Source of the DNA: Calliphora vicina
Lineage: Eukaryota; Arthropoda; Insecta; Diptera; Calliphoridae
Length of the DNA: 64,000 nucleotides
NCBI RefSeq assembly: GCF_958450345.1
Contig: NC_088780.1
Coordinates: forward strand, 152,440,726 to 152,504,725
Direction: 5' to 3'
Shown here: positions 54,970 through 64,000 of the stretch, in pieces
Numbering within the stretch: position 1 is the stretch's first letter
Layout of the letters: each line of letters opens with the position of its first letter
The notes under the pieces: model-generated
Told to the model about the DNA's origin: nothing
Seen by the model: the letters and a program-made list of their open reading frames with translations, nothing else
Database searches by the model: none
Made by a program: the position numbers and the translations under genes

Positions 54970-56400
54970 AAAATTGTATTTTTTTGTTCATACCTTAGAA
55001 TAGGTTAAGGGTATCCTACGAAGACAAAAACTCATATACAAGTAAATATGGACATATTTTAAGTAAAAATGAGCTTTTATTTTAATATTTCTCAAAATAT
55101 GTTAATTTTGTTCCTACATTTCTTGTTCTAGTGGCCTGAGACACGTTAATGGTCTGGCGAATTTTTAATTACTTTAACATTTTTTGACCGATTTCTGTTT
55201 TTTATGTCTCATTAGAACGACAATTACGTACACATTTCGCTTCTTTTAAACTAATTGTAAAAGTAATTTTTTAATGGCAAAATTTTTACAAAAACTGAAA
55301 AAAAAAATGCCTTTTTTCCCCTTGTAAATGCATCTCAAAACTTCAGAGGGCTTGCTGCACGTCTTAACCCCAACCGATTTACCTAAAATTTTTTCAGGAT
55401 GATTTTTTTACTAATGTTCACCAAACTGGAGGGTGAGAGTGGCCAAAATCCAACTTTCGTTTATTAAGGGCCACCCTAATATAGACCCGCTTCCGAAAAT
55501 CACTTTAACGTGCATAAATCGCTTAAAAATGTTGGTAAACACACAAAATTCAACATAGTTAACTTTAATATAGACATAAATCACACGACCTAATTTCATG
55601 TTGATCGGTCCATAATTGGTCATAGCCCCCATATAACCCCACTTCCGAAAATCACTCAAAAATATAAATTAATGAAATTTTAAAAGAAAATTTTTTTTTG
55701 CTCTTTTACTTAGTGTAGGGTATTATATGGTCGGGCTTCACCGACCATACTTTCTTAGATTTCAAAGAGTGCCGGGTGAAATATTGTGACACTAGGTGTA
55801 AATGTTAAGTGCTGAAAATTTTAACCAAATCGGACATCGATTTCGGTACGCGCATCGAGGTCAAAGTTCAAATATGTGCAAAATATTACTATTTATATGA
55901 AATAAATAGGCGAAACTCGTTAATTATCTGCATTCTTTTTCCAGAAACATTACATTAAACAAAAATTTTTGAAGACTAACTCTGTATCTCCTTTGGGTCA
56001 AAATTACCCAAAAACTGTATTATTGCTAAACTTCGGAAAAATGCAAATTTTTCAATTTTTGTAAAAATTTTGTTACTAAATAAATACTTTTGCAATTGAA
56101 TGCAAAAGAATGAAAATGTGTACATAATTGTAGTTGTAATGAGATACAAATGACAAAATATGTTAAAGTTATTACAAATTCCCCAGACTCTTAAAGTGTT
56201 TCAGCCCACTTGAACAACATATTTAGGAAAACAACATAACATATTTTGAGAAAAATTAAAATAAAAGCTAATTTTTAACTTGAAACTTCACTAATATTTT
56301 AAACAACATGTTTCTACAACACATACAACAATTCTAGAGGGGGGACGGTCAAAATTCACAAATTTTTGGAGCACTCTAATGTACATATAACAAAATTGAG
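54970..56400. repeat. Diverged inverted pair of repeat H around HINE-A copy 7
   Basis: The left arm (about 55035-55290) and right arm (about 55990-56310) are reverse complements at perhaps 70-75 percent. Left GAGCTTTTATTTTAATATTT, CTCAAAATATGTTAAT, TGGCCTGAGACACG, TTACGTACACATTTCGCTTC, AAAATTTTTACAAAAACTG match the complement of the right arm's AGCCCACT, TGTGTACATAATTG, TTTTTGTAAAAATTTTG, AACATATTTTGAG. The centre holds HINE-A copy 7. It is probably two antiparallel copies of one family. Confidence 0.55.
55481..55756 (+). mobile_element. HINE-A copy 7, 3' part
   Basis: ATAGACCCGCTTCCGAAAAT, AACGTGCATAAATCGCTTAA, TGTTGATCGGTCCATAATTG, GTCATAGCCCCCATATA, TTAGTGTAGGGTATTATATG and the stem GGTCGGGCTTCACCGACC. 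The 5' two thirds is missing. Confidence 0.7.
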
Positions 56401-56404
56401 ATAA

Positions 56405-58600
56405 GTGGAGTTAGGCCTTTTAGCTTCCGACATATCCATATATACAAAATTACTTCACGCGAACTTTAAAGGTTGACTCATAGAGAAAACATACATAGTT
56501 TTTTTTCAGTAATGCATTCTCAATCTCAACACTTAGGTTTTTGACAACTGAGTTAGGTCTTTGATATACATATGTATGTGTATTTATTTATGGTTTAATT
56601 TATTTAAAAAAAAAAGTTGATTTTAAAGTCGACGAATGTTAACGTGATTTTATCACAATTTAAATTTGTTCAATGACAGCTTGACTATTTAGCAGAAATT
56701 TAAAATGTTTTGCTTTAAAAATATTTAAAGGTTTTTCAATAAATTCGAAAAATTATAAAACTTTGTTAACAATTCTTTTATTTTTAAAATTTTTAACAAA
56801 AAAATTTTAAAATATTTAAAATTAATTTGTTAATTAGTTTTAATTATTTTTTTGTTTAATTATGTTCATAATTTTCCATTAAATTTATAATATAAATAAT
56901 TATTTAAATAACACAAAATAATAACTAACCTTATTTGTATTGATGTCTCGGCTTCATTATTCTGTATCACATTCGGCTTTTTCTTCAATGCTAATTTTAA
57001 TGTCTTGCAAAACAACAAACACAGTTGAATGCATTCTAATGATGACGTCATCACTACACTTGTCTCTTTAACACAATTCTTTTACTCACAATAATAACAA
57101 CAACAAAAGAAATCGAGCAAAATCAAAAGCAACAATTGAAAATGAAAACAAACACAATTTTTCTTCAAACAAAATAACAACACACACTTATTTACATGCA
57201 TACTTAAATTGTATGTAATTGAACAAATTGCTGTATTTAAATTTAATAAATATTTAAGGAATCAACAAATTAACACTTCTAAAAAACTTTAAATAGGTAT
57301 ACATACATACATAATTATTTATTCAACAATTTAAAAGAAAATCAACTTTAAACACAAAACACCCGACAGCTTAGAAAACAATTTAAAGGACAACTAATCA
57401 AAGGGGAAGAAAAGACAGGAGGAATGTAGATTTTTGTGGAGACAAAAGTAAATGAAGAAAATGAAAAAGCAACAACTTTAACAACAACATTGCATTGTTA
57501 TTGCATTTTAAAATAAGTCTCAGTTAGTTTAGAATTCCCCTAAAAAATGTACTTAAGTTCCATTGCATTTGGAATGTACTAAAATGTATGTAATTTACTA
57601 CATAGGAAAGGTACTTAAAATGTACGTTAAGTACTAAATTCTTAAAAAAGGAAATAATGTACCAACATTTGATCAATGCAGGCAAAAACTAACCCTAAAG
57701 CTTTGCTTAAAAGCTTTCGTCTTCCTACCGTTTAAGCTCTATGGTTTAAGCTTAAATTAGTAGTTAGTGAAAGCTTTTTATCTAAGGAGAACGGTAGAAA
57801 TTGAGAGCAACAGAAAATATATATAATGATGATGAAGTTATTTTCATGGGGAGGGGGTGGGTGCAGTTTTAAGATGATTATCTTTTTGTATGTATACCTA
57901 CTTGTAGTTACATTAATATGTTCGTAGTTTGGCAATTTTTATTAATTGTTAAATAAGAAATATGAAATAAAACACACGAAAACTAAAACACTAATTAATA
58001 AAACAATTTCTTTAACAATTTTCTTTAATTTGTTTTTAATTTTTAAACACTTTTTTTAAATAAAACTGCTTTAAACACTTAAATACTCCAGCAGGCACTA
58101 CCGCTTTTAAGAAACGTATGGAATGAACTAAATAAAGAGATGACAGTGATTTCACAATAATTCAACAAATTAAGGTGGCCGCTTATTGGTACTGAAAGTA
58201 CAAAGTCACATAAATACAATTAGTGCATTCATGTGGCTTAAATTTAGTTAGAGTATTCAAACCCAAAACCGATTTCTGTTTTCTTTAACCGTTTGGTTTT
58301 TTGACAAACCGGTTTTAGCCAAATACATTGTAAAGCCTAATTATTTAAACATATTACTTAAAAATATGTTGATAACATTTTTAAAAATATTCATTAATTT
58401 TTTTTAAAAATTTTAGTATTTGACAATATTTCGTAAAGGATATAAAATAAGACGCCTAATATTCAAAAATATTCAATTTACATAGGTACACAACAATAAC
58501 GAATATGTTATAAATATAAAAATTACAAATCAAATTAATGGTTTTTATGATTAAAATTTTAATTAAAGCCAAAAAGTTTATTGCCATTATTTGTTACATT
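56405..58600. other. No feature recognised
   Basis: Very AT-rich. ACAACAACAAAAGA-type and AACAACTTTAACAACAAC tracts occur at 57090-57140 and 57470. A GGGGAGGGGGTGGGTG tract is at 57848. No gene or known repeat recognised. Confidence 0.45.
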
Positions 58601-58654
58601 GTTCAAAAAAATAACCTACGTTAAGAAAATGATGAAAAACATTTTTCGTTAAAA

Positions 58655-58840
58655 ATTTCATAAATTTATTTTCGAGTGATTTTCGGAAGGATGCCTTATA
58701 TGGGAGCTATGAGTAATTATGGACCGATTGCCTTGAAATTAGGCCGTGTGGTTTATTTCTGTATGAAACATATTTTTGTTAAATTATATTTGGACTCCAA
58801 CATTTTTAAGAGATTTATGCTAGTTAAATAAAATTTTGTA
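58655..58840 (-). mobile_element. HINE-A fragment, diverged
   Basis: TTTTCGAGTGATTTTCGGAAG, TATATGGGAGCTATGAGTAA, TTATGGACCGATTG, TTAGGCCGTGTGG and CAACATTTTTAAGAGATTTA are reverse-strand HINE-A module sequence. Termini missing. Confidence 0.6.
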
Positions 58841-58920
58841 AGAATGTCAAAATTATCCCTTAAATGCATATTGTTGCCAATTGTCTACATTCCAGTTCCA
58901 CTTAATTTTAGACCAATATA

Positions 58921-59034
58921 AGCATGATACTGATTCAGATTCTCCTTCAGCAAAATCAAATGGAGTACAATAAGTCTCAGCTAAAAAATTATAAATCAAA
59001 TTAAAGCTATAGGAAAAATAATAATTAAAAATCA
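58921..59034 (-). pseudogene. Nuclear copy of mitochondrial ND1 fragment (NUMT)
   Basis: The minus strand reads [20 protein letters not shown] (58940-58990), preceded by FNLIYNFLAE. The ND1 signature in insects is [20 protein letters not shown], one of the most conserved parts of NADH dehydrogenase subunit 1. The DNA upstream, TTTTTAATTATTATTTTTCC with TATAGCTTTAATTTGATTTA, also resembles the AT-rich insect ND1 coding sequence. One base is missing before LAE, and the similarity fades at both ends. Only about 115 bp is covered, so it is a non-functional insertion of mitochondrial DNA. Confidence 0.68.
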
Positions 59035-59099
59035 AATAAATATTTGATAAGTTATTGAAAAATAAAAGTAAAAATCATGCATTTAAGGGTTTTTCTCAG

Positions 59100-59370
59100 T
59101 AAAATGGAATTAAATATAACTATGTTATGTTGTTTAATTAAATATTTGATCATTGGGAGGATCCATGTGAAAGCGCAAAGCAGTCGGATCGGAATATATC
59201 CAATATGTTCCTCATGTCAGTGACTTTTTCAATGGAAACTCATGCCGATGTAAAAATATCGCGATTTGAACATTGGAAAATTGTTTAAAATTATATACAC
59301 ATAATTGCCCATAACTTTGAAACTACTCAAAGACCAGCATAATTTTTACTCCACTTTAAAGCCAAAGATA
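59100..59370. other. 3' flank of the jockey element; nothing recognised
   Basis: AT-rich sequence without recognisable features. The target-site duplication of the jockey element should end at 59370, but no matching copy was seen near the other end of the element. Confidence 0.4.
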
Positions 59371-59390
59371 TTTTTTTTTTTTTTTTTTTT
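59371..59390 (-). other. Poly-A tail of the jockey element
   Basis: Twenty Ts on the plus strand, that is, a 20-nt A tail after ...AATAAATAAATGATG on the element strand. AATAAA lies 10-20 nt upstream and is a plausible poly-A signal. Confidence 0.9.
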
Positions 59391-59542
59391 CATCATTTAT
59401 TTATTGTATCTTCATTATTTAATGAACTAACAATAAGTGGTTCAAATCTTATATCTAATATTATTATTTAATTAGTCCAGCCAGTGCCGGACGAAAAAAT
59501 TTTGTGTTCATGGTTGTTTTGGTTAAATTGGCATTCTTCCTT
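59391..59542 (-). other. Jockey 3' UTR
   Basis: About 150 nt between the ORF2 stop and the poly-A. It contains AATAAATAAATGATG next to the tail. Nothing else is recognisable. Confidence 0.7.
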
Positions 59543-62203
59543 CTAGATTAGGTCTGCTGTGTCCCTCCTTCTTAATCGAGTGTGGCCACGGTTATCTAAT
59601 ATGTTGCGGGCCAGCGGGTTTGGGTGAACTTCAAGCTTTTTTAAATATTTTTGTACGTTTTTCGAGATTTCAGTTTTTACAATGGGCACGTTTAGATCTT
59701 TGTGTATATTCGCGTTTTTGATATACCAGGGGGCAACTGTGATCATTCTTAGAAACTTGTTTTGGCGTCTTTGGATCTTTTCTACATTTGACGCTGAGGC
59801 CGTGCCCCATAACTGTATGCCATAACACCATATCGGTTTTATGATCATGTTATAAAGTAGAAGTTTACAATCTAAACTAAGCGTGGAGTTTCTGCCAATA
59901 AGCCAATTAATTTGAATTGATTTCAATTTCATTTGAGTCAACTTTGCATCTATATGACTTTTCCATGTAAGGCGACGATCGAGATGTATTCCGAGGTATT
60001 TCACTTCCGATTGTTGAATTATTGTTTGGTTATTGATATGAATAGGGGGGCATGATTCTCTACGCAATGTAAATGTAATGTGTGTACATTTTTGCTCGTT
60101 GACTTTAATTTTCCATTGTTTTAACCATTTTTCTAATTCAAATATGTGGTTTTGTAAGTGACGAGACGCTTCTTGAGGGTTTTCATGAATGCTTAGAATA
60201 GCAGTTTCATCAGCAAATGTTGATGTATGAGTGCGATTGTTAGTTGGCATATCAGACGAATACATCAAATATAAAAAAGGTCCCAGGATACTGCCTTGGG
60301 GGACTCCAGCTTCAATGGGTTGTGCAGTACTTAAAAAGTTTCCCTCTTTAACCTTAAATGTTCGACCAGTTAAATAGCTTTCCAACAGCTTATGTGTGTT
60401 TGCCGGTAAATTTTGACTCAATTTGTATATTAATCCAGCATGCCATACCTTATCAAACGCTTGAGAGATGTCGATGAAGAGTGCAGAACAGTATTTCTTT
60501 TCCTCAAACGCTTTTCTCACCATATTTACAAGTCTATGGGTTTGTTCGATAGTACTGTGTTTTCTTCTAAATCCAAATTGATGATTCGGAATACAATTGT
60601 TTTCAGTTAACATCGGGTACAACTTGTTCATAAGTATCTTCTCAAATAGCTTTGATATATTAGACAATAGGCTGATGGGTCTGTATGATTCTACTTTTGT
60701 GTGATCTTTTCCCGGCTTGGGTATCATGGTAACCAGTGAAACCTTCCATTCTGGAGGATAATATTCAAGTCGTAATATAGCATTAAAAATAAAAAGAATT
60801 ATTTTTATTGCTATCCGGGGTAGCTCCATAAGCATCTTGTTGCTGATCTTATCCATACCAGGCGCTTTCTTGGGATTTAAATCAGCAATAGCTTTTTCGA
60901 TCTCTCGAATCTCAAAACGTAGGGGTACGGCTGCTGCAAAATAGGGTGCAACAGGTGGCAACTCAATTGCTTCGTTTGATGTGTTCGGTGTAAATACTTT
61001 TTTTAAATGATTAACAAACAGATTCCCTTTTTCAGTATCATTTCTTGCCCAACCACCACTTGAATTTCGCAAGGGGGACTTACATATAACGGGTCTTTTA
61101 AGATTTTTTGTTGCTCGCCATAATGAGTAATCCGATTGTGAGGTTGCGTCAAGGCTTTCTAAATATTTATTCAATGATTCCATTTTTCGAAATTCCAAGA
61201 GCTTTTTAAGTCTTTTTATACAATCTTTAAGCTTCGATTTTAGTTGGGGGGATCTGTGCAATTGCCACTCTCTTCGAAATCTTCTTTTTTCATTTAAGAG
61301 CCGTTCGACATCTGCAGAATTAATTATATTATATCTGAATTTTCGGGGTGTTTGGGTAGCATGTTGAGCAGCCATTCTGAGATTTTTATCGAAATTGATA
61401 AGAGAGTGATCGATGTTTTCTGGTGTTCTTAGCGGTATGTTTTCCGAGCAATGTGTACTGAGGTATTTTTTATATTTGAGCCAATTTATTCTTGTGCCTG
61501 CCATCGCTAAATTACCAGTCGGGGATACAATTTCTAGGGGGCTCAATAAAGTAATAATAGTGGGTGAGTGATCTGAAGATAGTTCCAGCGAGGATTCAAT
61601 TTGAATCATTTCTCTAGGGATATTTTTCATCACGCTAAAATCAATAACATCCGGTATTTTTCGTGGGTCAGTAGGCCAGTAAGTAGGTTGGCCGCTCGAA
61701 AGCACATGCAAACCCATTTTAGAAATTGAGTCGAACAAAACACGACCTTTAGGGGTAATCAGTCGTGATCCCCAGAATGTGTGCTTAGCATTATAATCGC
61801 CAGCAGCCAGGAAACGGGGGCCTAGTGATTTAAAAAATCTATTATATTGACTTTCTGTAATTGAGAATCTTGGGGGTGAGTATATCGATGAAATCACTAA
61901 GTTTCGATGAAAATCTTCAAGACAGATTGTAGTAGCTTGAAGATAATCTTCGCAAAAATCACACATTAAGTAGTGTTTTATTCGAGCTTTTATTAAAATT
62001 GCCGAGCCTCCGCATGCTCTACCTCTGGGATCTTTGGTGTCATATATTACATATCCATTTATTCGAAAGGAACTTCTGGACGTCAAATGAGTTTCAGAAA
62101 CCAGCATTACATCAATTTGTTGGTTTCTTAAAAAATATTCGAGTTCGTTTTTGTGTTGGCGTATGCCGTTTGCATTCCAAAAACATATTCTTAGGCAGTT
62201 CAT
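59543..62203 (-). CDS. Jockey ORF2: APE endonuclease and reverse transcriptase
   Basis: 886 residues, a usual length for jockey-clade ORF2, acting in target-primed reverse transcription. Residues 1-230 are an APE-type endonuclease: WNANGI (9-14), catalytic E37 in SETHL, YSPP (108-111), D136/N138 in GDYNAKH, and D211/H212 in SSDHSPT. The RT domain follows, about 440-730: SYRPISLLSNISKLFEKI, HQFGFRRKHSTIEQ, ALFIDISQAFDKVWH (first catalytic Asp), GVPQGSILGPFLYLMY, then TFADETAILS. The last motif is FADE: D665 is kept, but the next position, normally D in FADD/YADD, is E666 (codon GAA at 60206-60208). The C-terminus has IWCYGIQLWGTA, LRMITVAPWYIKN and HPNPLARNILDN, typical of jockey/Doc/Juan-like elements. 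Start ATG overlaps the ORF1 stop (ATGA). Confidence 0.92.
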   Translation of the reverse strand: MNCLRICFWNANGIRQHKNELEYFLRNQQIDVMLVSETHLTSRSSFRINGYVIYDTKDPRGRACGGSAILIKARIKHYLMCDFCEDYLQATTICLEDFHRNLVISSIYSPPRFSITESQYNRFFKSLGPRFLAAGDYNAKHTFWGSRLITPKGRVLFDSISKMGLHVLSSGQPTYWPTDPRKIPDVIDFSVMKNIPREMIQIESSLELSSDHSPTIITLLSPLEIVSPTGNLAMAGTRINWLKYKKYLSTHCSENIPLRTPENIDHSLINFDKNLRMAAQHATQTPRKFRYNIINSADVERLLNEKRRFRREWQLHRSPQLKSKLKDCIKRLKKLLEFRKMESLNKYLESLDATSQSDYSLWRATKNLKRPVICKSPLRNSSGGWARNDTEKGNLFVNHLKKVFTPNTSNEAIELPPVAPYFAAAVPLRFEIREIEKAIADLNPKKAPGMDKISNKMLMELPRIAIKIILFIFNAILRLEYYPPEWKVSLVTMIPKPGKDHTKVESYRPISLLSNISKLFEKILMNKLYPMLTENNCIPNHQFGFRRKHSTIEQTHRLVNMVRKAFEEKKYCSALFIDISQAFDKVWHAGLIYKLSQNLPANTHKLLESYLTGRTFKVKEGNFLSTAQPIEAGVPQGSILGPFLYLMYSSDMPTNNRTHTSTFADETAILSIHENPQEASRHLQNHIFELEKWLKQWKIKVNEQKCTHITFTLRRESCPPIHINNQTIIQQSEVKYLGIHLDRRLTWKSHIDAKLTQMKLKSIQINWLIGRNSTLSLDCKLLLYNMIIKPIWCYGIQLWGTASASNVEKIQRRQNKFLRMITVAPWYIKNANIHKDLNVPIVKTEISKNVQKYLKKLEVHPNPLARNILDNRGHTRLRRRDTADLI

Positions 62204-63777
62204 GGTCTGTTAAGCACAGCCTGCAATAACATTGATTGCATCTTAAGCATTTCTTGCATCATGTTACTCATTGAGTTTGTAAAGTTATTTACCGATTGCA
62301 CAAGAGTTTCTATTGTAGATTCTAGTCGGGTAAAATTGAAAATTGGCGTTTGCTCTCTTACCTCTGGGTTCATATTTTCGTTTTGGGGTTGACGGACTTG
62401 CGGCTGAGTTTGGTTGTTTCTAAGTACATTTGAATATGTTACTTTGTTGTCATATGTCTGTTGCAACGGGGGGTAGTTCAAATTGATGTTATTTAATGGC
62501 TGAGCGGGGAAAATCTTTGGTTTCTGGCTTTGTGATTTTTTAACAATTGAGTAGACAGGACAACCCCTGTAGTTTGCTGTGTGGTTACCTCCGCAATTGC
62601 TGCATTTTTTTATTTTAGGATCATCTTTAGATTTGTTACATTGGGATGTGTTATGCAACTCCCCGCAAATGACACATACTGGTGGCAATTTGCAATATGC
62701 CTTGGTGTGTCCATATTCTTGGCAATTCATACATTGAACGGGGCCAAATCGTTTGTGTGGTTCTTCTACCGTAATTTTACGATGCAATAAGTACTTCAAG
62801 TTATATATGGGATGTGTTTCATTTTTTTTCAGGTTTATGTCACCGGGTTCAAGTTCAACACGGAAGAGTGGTTGGGGTATTTTTTCGCGATTTCTAATAT
62901 TTATCACATTTTTTGTCTTATAGCCTTTATCTTCTAAGCTTTGCTTTATTTCGAGTGGTTCAACATTACAGTCAATACCCTTTATTACAACTTGTAGACC
63001 CTTGCTTCCTTTCAGCTGATAAGTGTAAAAACTTTTCTTTTGAGTTTCAAAATATGTTACAACCTTTCTATAATCGTTTTCACTATTGACCTGTATTTTA
63101 GTTTCATGAATCGTGCCTTTCTTGATTGGGATTACGTAAAAAGAGTTCTCTCCTATTAATGAGATCAGGCTCTGAACCAGTGGATTCGAATTATTTTCTC
63201 TCAAGTAAATGGGGGGTGGTTTTGTAGAATGGATTTTATTTACTGGTTCATTAGTTTCACATTCCAGAATAGAAAAACGATTTTCATTGTTTAGTCTATG
63301 AGGTTCACTATCCTTATATAATTTGGCCAAGGGTGCCGCTTTCGAGGACTTGGGACTTCGTGCCCGTTTTAAAACTGTAATATACCGGTCCATTCCAACC
63401 TGTATTTGGGATTTATTTTCATTATTTAATGGTTGACTAATCTTGGGTACAGCGCCGCTTAATGGGTTAATTTTATTTGTAGTTAGTGTGGTGGAATTCG
63501 TATCTGAAGCTGATATAGCTAGCATACTTTCAGGCATAGATAAAATATTTTTATTTTCTGATTGAGTTGAATTTTCTTTTGTTTGACAATCATTAGTTGT
63601 TGTCAATGCGGGGGAACAAGAACGAGCGCGGTTAACAGGTTTGGCTGTTAAAAACAAGTTGTCATCTATTCTTCTGTTTGTTTTGTTTATATTTTTTTCG
63701 TCTACATTAACTGTAACGTATGCATTTCTGCCGTTTACACTTAACCTTCGCTCACTGTTTTCGTTGAAGAGACTCAT
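62200..63777 (-). CDS. Jockey ORF1: Gag-like nucleic-acid-binding protein
   Basis: 525 residues. ORF1 proteins of this clade bind the element RNA and form the ribonucleoprotein. Residues 1-185 are polar and Asn/Ser/Lys-rich. About 186-345 form a PRE/C2HC-type domain (YVIPIKKGTIHETKIQV, GLQVVIKGID, EIKQSLEDKGY, LFRVELEPG). Three zinc knuckles follow: C349-C362 (CX2CX4HX4C), C368-C380 (CX2CX3HX4C) and C392-C406 (CX2CX3HX6C). About 485-520 is Met/Leu-rich and could form a coiled coil. The stop TGA overlaps the ATG of ORF2 by 4 nt, which suggests translation of ORF2 by reinitiation. ATG at 63777 is the first in frame after the leader. Confidence 0.88.
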   Translation of the reverse strand: MSLFNENSERRLSVNGRNAYVTVNVDEKNINKTNRRIDDNLFLTAKPVNRARSCSPALTTTNDCQTKENSTQSENKNILSMPESMLAISASDTNSTTLTTNKINPLSGAVPKISQPLNNENKSQIQVGMDRYITVLKRARSPKSSKAAPLAKLYKDSEPHRLNNENRFSILECETNEPVNKIHSTKPPPIYLRENNSNPLVQSLISLIGENSFYVIPIKKGTIHETKIQVNSENDYRKVVTYFETQKKSFYTYQLKGSKGLQVVIKGIDCNVEPLEIKQSLEDKGYKTKNVINIRNREKIPQPLFRVELEPGDINLKKNETHPIYNLKYLLHRKITVEEPHKRFGPVQCMNCQEYGHTKAYCKLPPVCVICGELHNTSQCNKSKDDPKIKKCSNCGGNHTANYRGCPVYSIVKKSQSQKPKIFPAQPLNNINLNYPPLQQTYDNKVTYSNVLRNNQTQPQVRQPQNENMNPEVREQTPIFNFTRLESTIETLVQSVNNFTNSMSNMMQEMLKMQSMLLQAVLNRP

Positions 63778-64000
63778 TTAAGAGTATTTGTAATTACTTT
63801 CGTTAACACTCTTGATCTTTATTTAATAGTCAATGCACAAAAAAGGTTCAAAAAAAGAAAAAAAAATATAAAGAATTTTTTTTTACTTATTTGTCTTTTA
63901 GTTGTTGTTTTGATTTTTTTATTTAATAATATTATTAAAAAAAAGCGTCCTTTCGCGTAAATAATAAACAGGTGATATTTATATTTATTTTCCGATAGAT
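63778..64000 (-). promoter_or_regulatory. Jockey 5' leader (end not determined)
   Basis: AT-rich leader upstream of ORF1. Jockey-clade elements carry an internal promoter at their 5' end, but no initiator-like motif or target duplication could be fixed here, and the element may continue beyond the window. Confidence 0.4.

Larger units (their letters stand above)
59371..63960 (-). mobile_element. Jockey-clade non-LTR retrotransposon, nearly complete
   Basis: Minus-strand element with, in order, a 5' leader (from about 63960 or beyond down to 63778), ORF1 (63777-62200), ORF2 (62203-59543), a short 3' UTR and a 20-nt poly-A (59390-59371). Two overlapping ORFs of this size, with Gag-like zinc knuckles and then an APE endonuclease plus reverse transcriptase without RNase H, define the jockey clade. 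Both ORFs are uninterrupted, which marks it as the youngest large element in the window. The 5' end was not fixed and may lie outside the window. Confidence 0.88.

Noticed and set aside
61999..62790. Plus-strand ORFs at 61999 and 62581
   Set aside because: They lie opposite the jockey ORF2 and ORF1 and have no recognisable features.
63778..64000. Target-site duplication of the jockey element
   Set aside because: No sequence near the 5' side matches the 59350-59370 flank; the 5' end may lie beyond the window.

Overview
This is a strongly AT-rich eukaryotic window with no recognisable host gene. The repeat content points to the genome of a higher fly (Diptera, probably Calyptratae such as blow flies, house-fly or tsetse relatives): jockey-, R1- and I/LOA-like non-LTR retrotransposons, several mariner and other DDE lineages, a Penelope-like element, hAT, a pogo/Tigger-type end, and two very abundant families with the structure of non-autonomous Helentrons (HINE/DINE-1-like). 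The species assignment is inference; the families are read from the sequence. The window is either intergenic or heterochromatic DNA, or the inside of a very large intron.

Layout. 1-1.1 kb: decayed LINE RNase H (-) and a decayed DDE transposase (+). 2.2-4.1 kb: an array of short hairpin units, split by an HINE-B copy, with a tail that recurs at 31.4 kb. 4.1-5.7 kb: a small TIR element, then a 1.2 kb foldback. 8.5-10.6 kb: Penelope-like GIY-YIG relic (-), mariner relic, fragments. 10.7-11.65 kb: HINE-A (-) split by a 523-bp TA-flanked TIR element. 12.2-14 kb: MITE G, pogo/Tigger-like end, mariner 3' end. 14.0-16.7 kb: the clearest nest, HINE-A split by an hAT relic with a perfect 8-bp duplication, itself containing a TIR element. 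17.7-21.8 kb: more HINE-A copies and three other dispersed families. 23.3-25.1 kb: mariner split by a LINE 3' fragment. 26.1-26.6 kb: DDE relic (-). 30.2-31.6 kb: second hairpin array. 33.5-33.95 kb: one unusually long unidentified ORF. 34.0-36.9 kb: R1-like LINE relic followed by a 26-bp minisatellite. 38.7-41 kb: LINE RNase H relic, MITE G relative, HINE-A. 43.9-45.7 kb: nested TIR element C, HINE-B, hAT deletion derivative, HINE-A. 46.8-49.1 kb: DD37-type transposase relic split by HINE-A and carrying a 106-bp-arm palindrome. 50.5-51.5 kb: two different mariner relics. 53-56.4 kb: mosaic of dispersed repeats in inverted arrangement. 58.9-59.0 kb: a nuclear copy of mitochondrial ND1. 59.37-64 kb: a nearly complete jockey-clade retrotransposon (-), with both ORFs open.

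How it fits together. Only the jockey element has intact ORFs: ORF1 (RNA-binding Gag-like protein) and ORF2 (endonuclease/reverse transcriptase) overlap by ATGA and end in a 3' UTR and 20-nt poly-A. Its reverse-transcriptase motif reads FADE instead of FADD, so activity is doubtful. All other transposase and RT sequences are frameshifted or truncated. The nesting gives a relative order: mariner, DD37 and hairpin arrays older; HINE-A and HINE-B inserted into them; hAT into HINE-A; TIR element C into hAT; the jockey copy probably youngest.
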